NCBI GenBank assembly: GCA_963789495.1
Contig: CAWBLP010000008.1
Location: forward strand, 442,659 to 506,658
Source: CAWBLP01 sp963789495
Lineage (GTDB): Bacteria > Pseudomonadota > Alphaproteobacteria > Acetobacterales > Acetobacteraceae
Length of the DNA stretch: 64,000 nt
Reading direction: 5' to 3'
Translations under genes and position numbers: made by a program
Notes under the pieces: model-generated
What the model was told of the DNA's origin: nothing
Databases searched by the model: none
What the model saw: only the letters and a program-made list of their open reading frames with translations
In this document: positions 8,235 through 16,765 of the stretch, one piece after another
Layout: every line of letters begins with the position of its first letter
Numbering within the stretch: the stretch's first letter is position 1

Positions 8235-9278
8235 GTGAAGGTCAGCAATTTCCTGTTCCCCGAAAGCCGCCACCCCGACGATGACGGTCGCATCATCGAC
8301 GAAACACTGCAGGAAGCGCGGCTGACCGACGAACTCGGTTACGACGTGCTCTGGCTGGCGGAGCATCATTTCGACGGCATCTGCGCCTATGTCGATCCGG
8401 TCAGTTTCGCCGCAGCCCTGGCCATCGCGACCCGCCATGTGAAGCTGGGCTTCGCGGTCGCACAGATGTCGCTGCACCACCCGATCCGCATGGCCGAGCA
8501 GATGGCGCTGATCGACCATCTGAGCCAGGGGCGGCTGATCGTCGGGCTGGGCCGTGGCACCGCCTACAACATCTACGACTACCAGGGTTACGGACTGAAC
8601 CCGGATGAGGCGCAGGCGCGGTTCGAGGAAGCCGAAGCCATCATGTTCGCCGCCTGGCAAGGCGGGCCGCTGGAACATCATGGCCGGTTCTGGGACCTGA
8701 AGCTGCCGGAACTCCGCCCGGCGCCGTTCACCAGGCCGCATCCCTACGTGCTGCGCGCCGCATCCAGCGAGCATGGCATGCTGGACGTCGCCAGGCAGGG
8801 CCGGCCGTTCATGATGAACGTGCAGAGCAACGCGGAAACGCAGCGGCGCATGGATCTGTATCGCCGCACGCTGCAGGAGATCGGCTGCGACGAGGCAAAG
8901 ATCGCGGAAAACGTCGACCAGTGCTGGGTATGGCGCAATGTCTGCGTCGCGGAGACGGATGCGGAAGCCGCGCGCATCGCGGTCCCCGCCTTCGAGGCGA
9001 TGCAGGCCAAGCGCACCGAAATGCGGGAGCGGGTGTATCGCGAGCAGGGTGTGTCGCTGCAGCCGATGCCTGCCCCAGGCTCCGCCCCGGCCGCCCGCAC
9101 GCAGTTGGAGCATTCGCTGATCTACGGCTCGCCGGAGACCGTTGCCGAGGCCCTGTCCAAGGTCAAAGCGATCGGCGTCGGCGGCGTCATCATGCAATTC
9201 CGGCTCGGCCCGATGTCCTACGAGCAAACCGCGCAGAGCCTGACCCTGTTCAAGCAGAAGGTGATGCCCGCGCTGTAG
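8235..9278 (+). CDS. Luciferase-like (LLM class) flavin-dependent monooxygenase
   Basis: A 347-residue protein of the bacterial luciferase fold, an FMN-dependent TIM barrel. GTG 8235 is chosen because AGGAG lies ten bases upstream; longer in-frame starts would read through repeat copy A. Family features are WLAEHHFDG (about 42-50), LGFAVAQMSLHHPIRMAEQ, LIDHLSQGRLIVGLGRGTA (about 97-115) and the C-terminal SLIYGSPETVAEAL. Substrates in this superfamily range from aldehydes to sulfonates, and nothing here fixes one. It stands alone; an SDR gene follows 165 bases later. Confidence 0.85.
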   Translation: MKVSNFLFPESRHPDDDGRIIDETLQEARLTDELGYDVLWLAEHHFDGICAYVDPVSFAAALAIATRHVKLGFAVAQMSLHHPIRMAEQMALIDHLSQGRLIVGLGRGTAYNIYDYQGYGLNPDEAQARFEEAEAIMFAAWQGGPLEHHGRFWDLKLPELRPAPFTRPHPYVLRAASSEHGMLDVARQGRPFMMNVQSNAETQRRMDLYRRTLQEIGCDEAKIAENVDQCWVWRNVCVAETDAEAARIAVPAFEAMQAKRTEMRERVYREQGVSLQPMPAPGSAPAARTQLEHSLIYGSPETVAEALSKVKAIGVGGVIMQFRLGPMSYEQTAQSLTLFKQKVMPAL

Positions 9279-9443
9279 CGATCGCCCCGGGGCAGCCAAT
9301 CCCTCCTCCGCGGGCATCAGCGTCCGGCCGACGGCAGCGGCCGCCCCCTGCGACGCGCGACACCCCCTCACCCGGCGGCTGCGTCTGCCGCCTTTGGATG
9401 CCGGTTCGGCACGGGCCGGCCGGCTGGCAAATGGAGACCACAC

Positions 9444-10142
9444 ATGGCGGAACAGAAATGCGCGCTGATCGTCGGCGCCAATCGCGGCATCGGACTGGGT
9501 GTGGTGAAGGAGATGCTCGCGCGCGGCTGGCAGGTGATCGCCACCGCCCGGCAACCCGACCGCGCCGACGCGCTCGCGACCCTCGCCGCGCAGCACGCCG
9601 GAAAACTCACGGTGGAACGGCTGGACATCAACGATGCCGCGCAGATCGACGGGTTTGGCGACCGCTTGCGCGGGCGGACGCTGGACGCCGTGCTGGTGAA
9701 TGCCGGTGTCGCGGGGCCGGCGCATCGCAGCGCCTCGGCCGCGACCGCCGAGGAAACCGGCGCGCTGATGTTCACCAATGCGATTGCCCCGATCCGACTG
9801 GCGCGCCATCTGCTGCCGCTGCTGCGTGCCGACAACAGCGCCCTTGCCTTTACCAGCTCGGTCATGGGCAGCATCGCGGAAAATCGCGGCGGGCATGAGT
9901 TGTATCGCGCCAGCAAGGCGGCGCTCAATTCGCTGACCCGCGGCCTGGCCTCGGAGGTCACCGGCACGGGCACCGCGCTGCTGACGCTGCATCCTGGCTG
10001 GGTGCGCACCGACATGGGCGGCCCCGGCGCGGCAGTCAGCGTGGAGGACAGCGCGCGCGGGATGGTCGATGTGATCGAGCGCGAGCAGGGCCGGCCCGGC
10101 CATCGCTTCCTGGACTACACCGGCGCCGCGATCGCCTGGTGA
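9444..10142 (+). CDS. Short-chain dehydrogenase/reductase (SDR)
   Basis: A 232-residue NAD(P)-dependent oxidoreductase with a Rossmann fold. The cofactor-binding motif is VGANRGIGLG (residues about 10-19), the NAG motif is in VNAGVAG, the catalytic serine in TSSVMG and the catalytic pair in YRASK. The length is typical of the carbonyl-reductase-like (CsgA-type) subgroup. GAGACC precedes ATG 9444. The substrate is unknown. It converges with the thioesterase gene, whose stop lies 9 bases beyond this one. Confidence 0.88.
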   Translation: MAEQKCALIVGANRGIGLGVVKEMLARGWQVIATARQPDRADALATLAAQHAGKLTVERLDINDAAQIDGFGDRLRGRTLDAVLVNAGVAGPAHRSASAATAEETGALMFTNAIAPIRLARHLLPLLRADNSALAFTSSVMGSIAENRGGHELYRASKAALNSLTRGLASEVTGTGTALLTLHPGWVRTDMGGPGAAVSVEDSARGMVDVIEREQGRPGHRFLDYTGAAIAW

Positions 10143-10151
10143 GCCGGCCGG

Positions 10152-10538
10152 TCAGGCCGGCGGCAGCGGCCGCGGCTTGCCGGCATCGTCCACCGCCACC
10201 AGGACGAACTCGGCATGGGTCACCCGCACCCGCTCGCCCTGGCCGCGGCGCAGCACCCAGGTTTCCACGCCCAGCGTGACGGAGCTGCGGCCGGTGCGCA
10301 GGATGTCGGTATAGACGCAGACCACGTCGCCCACCTTCACCGGCTGGATGAAGCTGAGGTTGGAAACCGCGGCGGTGGCGACGCGCCCGCGCGCCCGGGT
10401 GCCGGCGGAGACACCGGCAGCGAGGTCCATCAGCGACATGATCCAGCCGCCGAAGATGTCGCCGGCGGGATTGGTGTCGGCGGGCATGGCCACGGTGCGC
10501 AGGGCAAGCTCGCCTCGGGGCGGGGACGGTTCTGTCAT
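10152..10538 (-). CDS. Acyl-CoA thioesterase (YciA-like hotdog)
   Basis: A 128-residue hotdog-fold thioesterase hydrolysing acyl-CoA to free acid and CoA. Start 10538 is preferred over 10616 because AAGGA stands seven bases before it and the family similarity begins at GELALRTVAMPADTN. The signature PAGDIFGGWIMSLMDLAAG contains the catalytic aspartate region, and the central VSNLSFIQPVKVGDVV is typical of YciA/BACH enzymes. Length matches bacterial YciA (about 130). It is cytoplasmic and probably a monocistronic housekeeping activity. Confidence 0.87.
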   Translation of the reverse strand: MTEPSPPRGELALRTVAMPADTNPAGDIFGGWIMSLMDLAAGVSAGTRARGRVATAAVSNLSFIQPVKVGDVVCVYTDILRTGRSSVTLGVETWVLRRGQGERVRVTHAEFVLVAVDDAGKPRPLPPA

Positions 10539-10773
10539 GCCGTGTTCCTTCATCTCGCGCCGCGCCATGCTGCGCGGATCATCGGCAGCGCATATGATGC
10601 GCGACAGCGCCGGCAACAGGGCGCGATATGCCGCTTGCCGGCAGGACGCCCCGAATGCCGCCGCCGCGCTTGATCATGCCGGCGGGAAGCTTATCCCCGG
10701 CATCCGGCGCCTGCCGTCTTGCGGGCGACCGCTGACCTGGGCAAGGAGGGGCAGCGTCCCACAGGCTGAACCG

Positions 10774-11577
10774 ATGCCGGATATGAACGACCTCCCGACG
10801 ACCGCCCAGCCCCTGCTCCGCGACGACAAGGCCGGGGTGGCTTGGCTCATGCTGAACCGCCCGGCGGCGCGCAATGCGCTTTCCATGGCGCTGATGCAGG
10901 CGCTGGACGCCACGCTGGCTGCGATCGCCGACGATCCCGCGGTCAAGGTGGTGGTGATCGGCGGGACCGGCCCCGCCTTCTGCGCCGGCCATGATCTGCG
11001 GGAGGTACGCGCCCGTCCCGATCGCGCCTCCTATCAGGCGCTGTTCGACCAATGCTCCCGGCTGATGCTGCGGATCGTGCGGCTGCCCAAGCCGGTGATC
11101 GCCCGGGTGCACGGCGTCGCTTCCGCCGCCGGCTGCCAATTGGTGGCCAGTTGCGACCTGGCGGTGGCCGCGGACACTGCCCGCTTCGCCACGCCCGGGG
11201 TCAATATCGGGCTGTTCTGCTCCACCCCGATGGTGGCGCTGTCGCGCGCGGTCGGACGCAAGGCCGCGATGGAGATGCTGCTGACCGGCGAGCTGATCGA
11301 CGCCCAGGCCGCGCAGGCTTTGGGCCTGGTGAACCGCGTGGTGCCGGCCGAGGGGCTGGACGCGACGGTCGCCGCACTGGCCGGTCAGATCGCGGCGAAG
11401 AGCCCGCTGACGCTCGCGATCGGCAAGGAGGCATTCTACCGCCAGGCGGACATGACGCTGGACGACGCCTACGCCTATGCCTCGGAGGTGATGGTGCGGA
11501 ACATGCTGGCGCGCGATGCCGAGGAAGGGATCGATGCCTTTCTGGAAAAGCGTGCGCCGATATGGACAGGGTCTTGA
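10774..11577 (+). CDS. Enoyl-CoA hydratase-like protein lacking both catalytic glutamates
   Basis: A 267-residue crotonase-fold protein. The oxyanion-hole motifs are present: FCAGHDLREV (about residues 70-79) and ASAAGCQLVASCDLA (about 113-127). In hydratases the two catalytic acids lie in GGGCE and just after it in the next loop. Here the first is Gln (AAGCQ) and the second region reads TPGVNIGLFCSTP without Glu. This pattern resembles the ECHDC3-type subgroup, so true hydration is doubtful. Start ATG 10774 is uncertain because a strong AAGGAGG lies about 25 bases upstream. The chaperone pair follows 38 bases later. Confidence 0.82.
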   Translation: MPDMNDLPTTAQPLLRDDKAGVAWLMLNRPAARNALSMALMQALDATLAAIADDPAVKVVVIGGTGPAFCAGHDLREVRARPDRASYQALFDQCSRLMLRIVRLPKPVIARVHGVASAAGCQLVASCDLAVAADTARFATPGVNIGLFCSTPMVALSRAVGRKAAMEMLLTGELIDAQAAQALGLVNRVVPAEGLDATVAALAGQIAAKSPLTLAIGKEAFYRQADMTLDDAYAYASEVMVRNMLARDAEEGIDAFLEKRAPIWTGS

Positions 11578-11615
11578 TCGGCGGCACCCGGCTGCTTTCA
11601 TTCTGACTGAAATGG

Positions 11616-12533
11616 ATGCAGATCGGAATGAGAGACCCCTATGACGTTCTGGGCGTGCAGAAGACCGACAGCGCGTCGGCCATTCGCACCGCCTACCGCA
11701 AGCTGGCCAAGAAGCACCACCCGGATGTCAATCCGGGCAAGCCGGAGGCTGCCGAACGGTTCTCCGAGATCAGCGCCGCCTACGATATCCTGTCGGATGC
11801 CGATAAGCGTGCACGCTACGACAGCGGTGAGATCGATGCGGCGGGCAATGAGGTACCGCCGCAGCGGCCGTTCTATCGCGATCACGGCAACGCTGCCGGA
11901 CGCGGCAAATACCAGGGTGATATCAGTCCCGAGGACCTGGAGAGCATTTTTGCACAGGCATTCGGTGGGGGCGGCGGATTTCCTGGCGGCGGCGGGCAGC
12001 GCTTCACTGCCCGCGGTGCGGATGCCCACTACACCCTGACGGTCGGGTTCCTGGACGCCGCGAACGGCAGTACGCGGCGCATCACCCTGCCGGAAGGCCG
12101 CACCCTGGATGTGCGCATCCCCGTTGGCGCGCGCGACGGTCAGATGCTGCGCTTGAAGGGCCAGGGCATGTCGGGGCTGGGCGGCGGCCCATCCGGTGAC
12201 GCAATCGTGGAGATCGCCGTGGCACCCCACCCATTGTTTCGCCGTGAGGGCGACGACGTGATCATCGAGCTGCCCGTCACGGTGCAGGAAGCCGTGCTGG
12301 GCGCGTCGCTGGAAGTGCCGACCATCAAGGGACCGGTACGACTGACGGTGCCCCCGAACTCGGGCACCGGCACCAGGCTCCGGCTGCGTGGGCGCGGTAT
12401 TCGTGAAGGCCATCAATACGTGCAACTGCATGTCGTGCTGCCGCCGACCGAGGAACCGGAGCTGGCGGAATTCCTGAAATCCTGGAAGCCGCGGCAGGCG
12501 TTCAATCCCCGTGCCGGGCTGGAGGATGTGTGA
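11616..12533 (+). CDS. cbpA: CbpA-type DnaJ co-chaperone
   Basis: A 305-residue J-domain protein. The J domain occupies residues 5-70 with the HPD motif in KKHHPDVNPG. A glycine-rich linker (about 105-130) follows, then two C-terminal beta-domains with RFTARGADAHYTL and PHPLFRREGDDV. There is no cysteine-rich zinc region, which separates CbpA from DnaJ. It would stimulate DnaK ATPase activity in the cytoplasm. ATG 11616 is taken; ATG 11628 (MRDPYDVLG) is an equally good start. Its stop overlaps the start of the CbpM-like gene (TGATG), as expected for a chaperone and its modulator. Confidence 0.9.
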   Translation: MQIGMRDPYDVLGVQKTDSASAIRTAYRKLAKKHHPDVNPGKPEAAERFSEISAAYDILSDADKRARYDSGEIDAAGNEVPPQRPFYRDHGNAAGRGKYQGDISPEDLESIFAQAFGGGGGFPGGGGQRFTARGADAHYTLTVGFLDAANGSTRRITLPEGRTLDVRIPVGARDGQMLRLKGQGMSGLGGGPSGDAIVEIAVAPHPLFRREGDDVIIELPVTVQEAVLGASLEVPTIKGPVRLTVPPNSGTGTRLRLRGRGIREGHQYVQLHVVLPPTEEPELAEFLKSWKPRQAFNPRAGLEDV

Positions 12534-12850
12534 TGCGGACCATGTCGGTCACCGCGTTGTTCGCCGACCTGGGCGAGATGGAACTGACCACCTGGGTTGA
12601 GCGTGGCTGGGTGCTGCCCGACCCGCAGGACGGCGACTGGGAATTCCACGACATCGACGTCGCCCGGGTGCGGCTGATCCATGACCTGCGCCGCCAGATG
12701 GAGGTGGAGGAGAATATGATGTCCCTGGTCCTGTCCCTGCTGGACCAGGTCTACCGGCTGCGCGGCGAGTTGCATGCGGTGCTGCGCGCGGTGGAGGCCC
12801 AGCCGGAAGACGTACGTGCGGCGATCCGCGCGGCCCTGGTTTCGCGCTAA
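12533..12850 (+). CDS. cbpM: CbpM-like chaperone modulator
   Basis: A 105-residue helical protein translationally coupled to cbpA through a TGATG overlap, with GGAGG seven bases ahead of ATG 12533. CbpM proteins are MerR-like in fold and bind the J domain of CbpA to inhibit it. Typical features are the acidic N-terminal half with WVERGWVLPD and FHDIDVARVRLIHDLR, followed by a long helix that could pair as a coiled coil (LLDQVYRLRGELHAVLRAV). Sequence similarity in this family is low, so the call rests on both pattern and position. Confidence 0.8.
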   Translation: MRTMSVTALFADLGEMELTTWVERGWVLPDPQDGDWEFHDIDVARVRLIHDLRRQMEVEENMMSLVLSLLDQVYRLRGELHAVLRAVEAQPEDVRAAIRAALVSR

Positions 12851-13328
12851 GGCGGCGGCGTCCGGGCTTATGTCGGGCTGCTCGATGGCGTAGCGGGTTA
12901 GGGTCGCCATTGGGGGCGGTCGCCGGCTGCGGACAGGTGTGCCTCCCATTCCTCCGCCTGCCGCATGTTGCGATCGCGCGCTGGTCGGACCCCATGCCTG
13001 CGCGCGGCGAGGCGGTGGGCGGGTTGTGGTTGGGCGTAGCGCTGACCGACTCGCTGCTGTTGGTGTTCGCAACCACTGCCGTGTCGTTGGTCGCCTATGG
13101 CGCAGGGATGGGTTAGCGTCGCCAACGGAATTTGGATGCGCGGGGAACGGCACGCCCTGCACGGCGCGGGCTACAGATCGTAGTGATCGCAACCTGCCCT
13201 AACCAAGGCACACTCCATTCGCATCGAGAGGAGGCTTCCGGAAGAAAGAGGCCGAAGGGCCGGCAATGACGTCGCTCAGATCGAGAACGCGCGTTCCCGA
13301 CAGCGGCCATCGCGCCACGCGCGCGCGT
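12851..13328. other. Intergenic region, no gene seen
   Basis: About 480 bases between the cbpM stop and the convergent stop of the ligase fusion. Short frames at 12898-13125 (minus) and 12910-13116 (plus) lack ribosome binding sites. The plus frame ends with one hydrophobic stretch and might be a fragment of a membrane protein, but it cannot be supported. Confidence 0.4.
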
Positions 13329-15494
13329 TCAATGCTTGCCTGCCCGGAAATCCGCTGCGCAGGCCTGGATTAGATCGTCCATGGAGGCGAACACGCGGGC
13401 ACCGGCTTCGCGCAGCCGGCGGGTCTTGGTGGCGAGCGTGCCGGACTCGCCATGCACCAGCGCGCCGGCGTGACCCATCGACACACCTTCCTTCGCCTCA
13501 CGTCCGGCGATCAGCGCATAGACCGGCTTGCGCAGGCCCAAACGTTGCAGCGCGTCGGCGCATTCCTCTTCCTCGGTGCCGCCGACCTCGCCTACCAGGA
13601 TGATCGCCGCGGTCGGTGCATGGTCGAAGAATGGCTGCAACAGGTCGGCAAAGCGCACGCCTTTCACCGGATCGCCGCCGACCCCGACCCAGATGCTCTG
13701 CCCCAGGTTCTCCCGCGCCAGCCGGTACCCGACCTCGTAGGACAGCGTGCCGCTTTTCGTCATGATCGCGAACGGACCCGGGCGCAGCGTGACATCGGGC
13801 AGGAAGCCAAGTTTGAGCGTGCCGGGGATTGCCATGCCTGGCGTCGACGCGCCGATCCAGACTGAACCTGCGTCGCGCACCGTGCGGCCGATGCGCAGCG
13901 CGTCATGCAGCGGCACGCCTTCCGCCACCGTCACTATAACGCGGATGCCGGCGGCGACCGCCTCCTGCACCGCGGCCAGCGTCTCCAGCGGCGGCGCCAT
14001 CGCAACCGACGCGATCGCTCCGGTGGCCGCGACCGCGGCCGCGCAATCAGCAAACACCGGCACACCGGCGACCTCCGGCATGTCGCTGCGCGTCGAGGTG
14101 CCGCCGACAATGTTGGTGCCATAGCCCCGCATCAGCGCCGCATGGGTGCGCCCCATGCGGCCGGTGATGCCCTGCACGATCGTGGGCGTGGCACCGGAGA
14201 GCGTGGTGAGAACAGCGGTCGCCTTCGTCGTGCCGGGCGAGGCTGCGGCATCCTCGGTCTCGCGGTGTGCCGCGAGCGAAGGCGCGGATGGCCGGCCTGC
14301 GCCGACCATCACAGACGTGGCGGCGAGGTCCGGTCCGCCGCCGTCCGTTGCGCTTCCGCCATGCCGCCGGACCGGTGCCATACCCGGGCCACCCGTCACC
14401 CGCGCCAGCGCTTCTTCCAGGTCCTCGGTGACCAGCATGTCCGGCTGACGCTCCGCCAGGATGCGCTTCGCCTCGTCCGCACCGCGGCCGACCAGCCGCG
14501 CCACCACCGGTACACACAGCGCCGGCGTCTGCTCGATCGCCGTCGCGAGCAGCGCCGAAAATTCCGCGAGATCGGTGATGCCGGCAAAGATGTTGACCAG
14601 CACGGCACGCAACGACCGGCGTGAAGTGATCCATTCCAGCACGCGCATCAGCCGGGCGGGACTGCCGCGCATCTGGCCGGTGCGGATGTCGCAGAAATTC
14701 AGCGGTTTTGCACCGCGGGCGGTCAGTTCGTCGATCAGCATCATCGACAGGCCGGCGCCGGTGGTGACCAGGCCGATCTCCCCGGCCGGATCGAGTTCGA
14801 CGTAATCGAACCCTTCGGCCAGCTTGCGATTGGCATCGGCGTAGATTGCCGGGCGTGCCGCGATCAGGGCGGCGATTTCCGGCTGGCGCTCGACCGCGTT
14901 CAGATCCACCACCACCTTCGCATCGCCGGCGACGCAGCCGGTGTCGGTGATGAACAGCGGGTTGATCTCCGCCAGCATCAGTTCGCGTTCGATCAACAGC
15001 CGCGCGAGCTTGTGTCCCAGCGCTGCCAGTTCGTCACGGACAAGCGGCGGTTCGTACGCGACCATGCGCACGACGGCGGCGGCGATGGCATCGAGGTCCG
15101 GGGCGCAGACTTCACCCAGGCTGGCGCCGGCCTGTTCGATCTCGACACCGCCTTGCGCGCTGTAGATCACCCGCACGCCATAGCTGGCGGCATCGACCAT
15201 CAGGGCGAGATAGCGTTCCTTGCCAGTAACGGTTTGTTCGACCAGGCAGGCATCGACCTGATGGCCCTTCAGGCGGGTGCCGAGCAGGCGGTGCAGACTT
15301 GTATCGATGTCAGCCTGGGTGGTGCAGCGGACCACGCCGCCGGCCTTACCACGGCCGCCGACGGGCACCTGCGCCTTCACCATCCACGGGCCGGGACCGG
15401 GCACATCCCTGGCTTCTTCCACCACGATGCCAGCCGGCACCGCGATCCCGTATTCCGCGAACAGCGCCTTGCCGTCCGCCTCGATCAGCAGCAC
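13329..15494 (-). CDS. Fused succinyl-CoA synthetase-like ligase (beta then alpha)
   Basis: A 721-residue protein that joins both subunits of an ADP-forming acid-CoA ligase. Residues 1 to about 370 are SucC-like: an ATP-grasp start MLLIEADGKALFAEYGI, VKAQVPVGGRGKAGGV, and the ligase domain with TTGAGLSMM and NIFAGI. A low-complexity linker follows (about 370-430). Residues 430-721 are SucD-like: VQGITGRMGRTHAALM, the CoA-binding domain, SKSGTLSYE as TKSGTLSYE, and the phosphohistidine loop GHAGALVHG. The enzyme would convert a dicarboxylic or other acid to its CoA ester. GTG 15494 lies one base after the stop of the acyl-CoA dehydrogenase gene, so the two act together. The substrate could be malate, succinate or another acid. 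Confidence 0.88.
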   Translation of the reverse strand: MLLIEADGKALFAEYGIAVPAGIVVEEARDVPGPGPWMVKAQVPVGGRGKAGGVVRCTTQADIDTSLHRLLGTRLKGHQVDACLVEQTVTGKERYLALMVDAASYGVRVIYSAQGGVEIEQAGASLGEVCAPDLDAIAAAVVRMVAYEPPLVRDELAALGHKLARLLIERELMLAEINPLFITDTGCVAGDAKVVVDLNAVERQPEIAALIAARPAIYADANRKLAEGFDYVELDPAGEIGLVTTGAGLSMMLIDELTARGAKPLNFCDIRTGQMRGSPARLMRVLEWITSRRSLRAVLVNIFAGITDLAEFSALLATAIEQTPALCVPVVARLVGRGADEAKRILAERQPDMLVTEDLEEALARVTGGPGMAPVRRHGGSATDGGGPDLAATSVMVGAGRPSAPSLAAHRETEDAAASPGTTKATAVLTTLSGATPTIVQGITGRMGRTHAALMRGYGTNIVGGTSTRSDMPEVAGVPVFADCAAAVAATGAIASVAMAPPLETLAAVQEAVAAGIRVIVTVAEGVPLHDALRIGRTVRDAGSVWIGASTPGMAIPGTLKLGFLPDVTLRPGPFAIMTKSGTLSYEVGYRLARENLGQSIWVGVGGDPVKGVRFADLLQPFFDHAPTAAIILVGEVGGTEEEECADALQRLGLRKPVYALIAGREAKEGVSMGHAGALVHGESGTLATKTRRLREAGARVFASMDDLIQACAADFRAGKH

Positions 15495-15495
15495 G

Positions 15496-16662
15496 TCAGT
15501 AGGTTCCCAGCCCGAGAATGCCGTCGGTCACGTCGAAATCGCCGACGATCTTCTTGCCGATCAGGTCACGCAGCGTCTCGCTGGCACCGCCGCCGATCGA
15601 GCCATAGCGCGCGCCGCGATAGAAGCGCGACACCGGAAACTCGTCGGTGAAGCCGAACCCGCCATGCAGTTGCACCGCTTCCGAGGTGACGCGCAGCGAC
15701 ATCTCGTTGCAGAAGACTTTGGCCGCGGCCGCCATGAACGGGTCGGGAAACGGGTTCGCGGTCAGGCAGGCGCGATACAGGATGCCGCGGCCCGCTTCGA
15801 TGTCCTTGAACATATCGGCGAGTTTCCAGCGGATGCCCTGGAAGTCGGAAATCGGGTGGTTGAACACGGTGCGCTCGCGGACGTAGTTCACCGCTTCGTC
15901 GAACGCACCTTCCGCCAGGCCGAGCGAGATCGACGGATTGAGGCAGCGCTGGGTGTTGAAGGCACTGAGCAGCTTGCGGAATCCATCTTCGCGGATCACC
16001 AGGTTTTCCAGCGGCAGTTCGCAGTCGTTGAACTGGATTTCGTGCAGGTTCTCGCCGCCCATGGTGTGATAGGTGCCGGTGACCTCGAAGCCCTTGGTGT
16101 CGGGTTCCAGCAGCGCGCAGCCGATGCCTTCGCGGCCGGGCTTGCCGTCCACCCGGGTGAACACGATGAACATGCCGGCTTCGGGCGCGCGGCTGATCAG
16201 CGTCTTGGTGCCTTTCAGGATCACCCGATCGCCGACGATGCGCGCATTGGTGCGGTAATTGGCGACATCGGTGCCGGCATGCGGCTCGGTCATGCAGATC
16301 GCCAGAATGCAGTCGCCGCTGACAACGCGGGGCAGGATACGGTCACGGATTTCCGGCGCCGCGTAGCGGGAGATGACGCGGGTCTGCACGCCGGCCTCGC
16401 CCAGCACCGCCATGGCGGTGACGTAGTCCACTTTGGCGATCTCTTCGAGGATCATCGCGGTATCCAGGATCGGCAGGCCAAGGCCGCCATATTCTTCCGG
16501 GACGGACATGCCGAGCACGCCGAGCGCGGCCAGGCTTTTCATGTTCTCCCAGGGGAAGGTGCCGTCCATCCAGCGATGCGCATTCGGCTTGAATTCCCGC
16601 TGGGCGAGGTCGCGCACCGAGGCGATCATCTCCCGCTGCTGTTCGCTGATGCTGAAATCCAT
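15496..16662 (-). CDS. Acyl-CoA dehydrogenase family protein
   Basis: A 388-residue flavoprotein. Start 16662 (MDFSISEQQREM) has AGAGGAA ten bases upstream; upstream frame extension overlaps the Uma2 gene and is ignored. FAD and substrate motifs are CMTEPHAGTDVANYRT (about residues 125-140), GTKTLISRAPEAGMF and the C-terminal QLHGGFGFTDEFPVSRFYRG. The Glu used as base in medium-chain enzymes is Gly here (IGGGASE), and the alternative helix position reads FNTQRCLN where relatives carry Glu. The usual catalytic base therefore appears absent. It is the first gene of an operon with the fused CoA ligase, suggesting that ligation precedes or follows its reaction. Confidence 0.87.
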   Translation of the reverse strand: MDFSISEQQREMIASVRDLAQREFKPNAHRWMDGTFPWENMKSLAALGVLGMSVPEEYGGLGLPILDTAMILEEIAKVDYVTAMAVLGEAGVQTRVISRYAAPEIRDRILPRVVSGDCILAICMTEPHAGTDVANYRTNARIVGDRVILKGTKTLISRAPEAGMFIVFTRVDGKPGREGIGCALLEPDTKGFEVTGTYHTMGGENLHEIQFNDCELPLENLVIREDGFRKLLSAFNTQRCLNPSISLGLAEGAFDEAVNYVRERTVFNHPISDFQGIRWKLADMFKDIEAGRGILYRACLTANPFPDPFMAAAAKVFCNEMSLRVTSEAVQLHGGFGFTDEFPVSRFYRGARYGSIGGGASETLRDLIGKKIVGDFDVTDGILGLGTY

Positions 16663-16765
16663 GGTGCGGCCGTTCCTCTGCGTCGTGTTGGGGCGCAGTC
16701 TAGGCGGAGGTGGCGCGTCGCACCACATGCTGGGGGGACGGCGGGGCTTGTGATAGGGTGCGGCC

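Noticed and set aside
8130..10103. Open minus-strand frame of 657 codons opposite the monooxygenase and SDR genes
   Set aside because: It is an antisense shadow produced by third-position GC bias; both sense genes have clear family motifs and ribosome binding sites.
12910..13116. Plus-strand frame with one hydrophobic stretch between cbpM and the ligase fusion
   Set aside because: It lacks a ribosome binding site and a membrane-protein pattern beyond one segment, and an equally open frame lies opposite.
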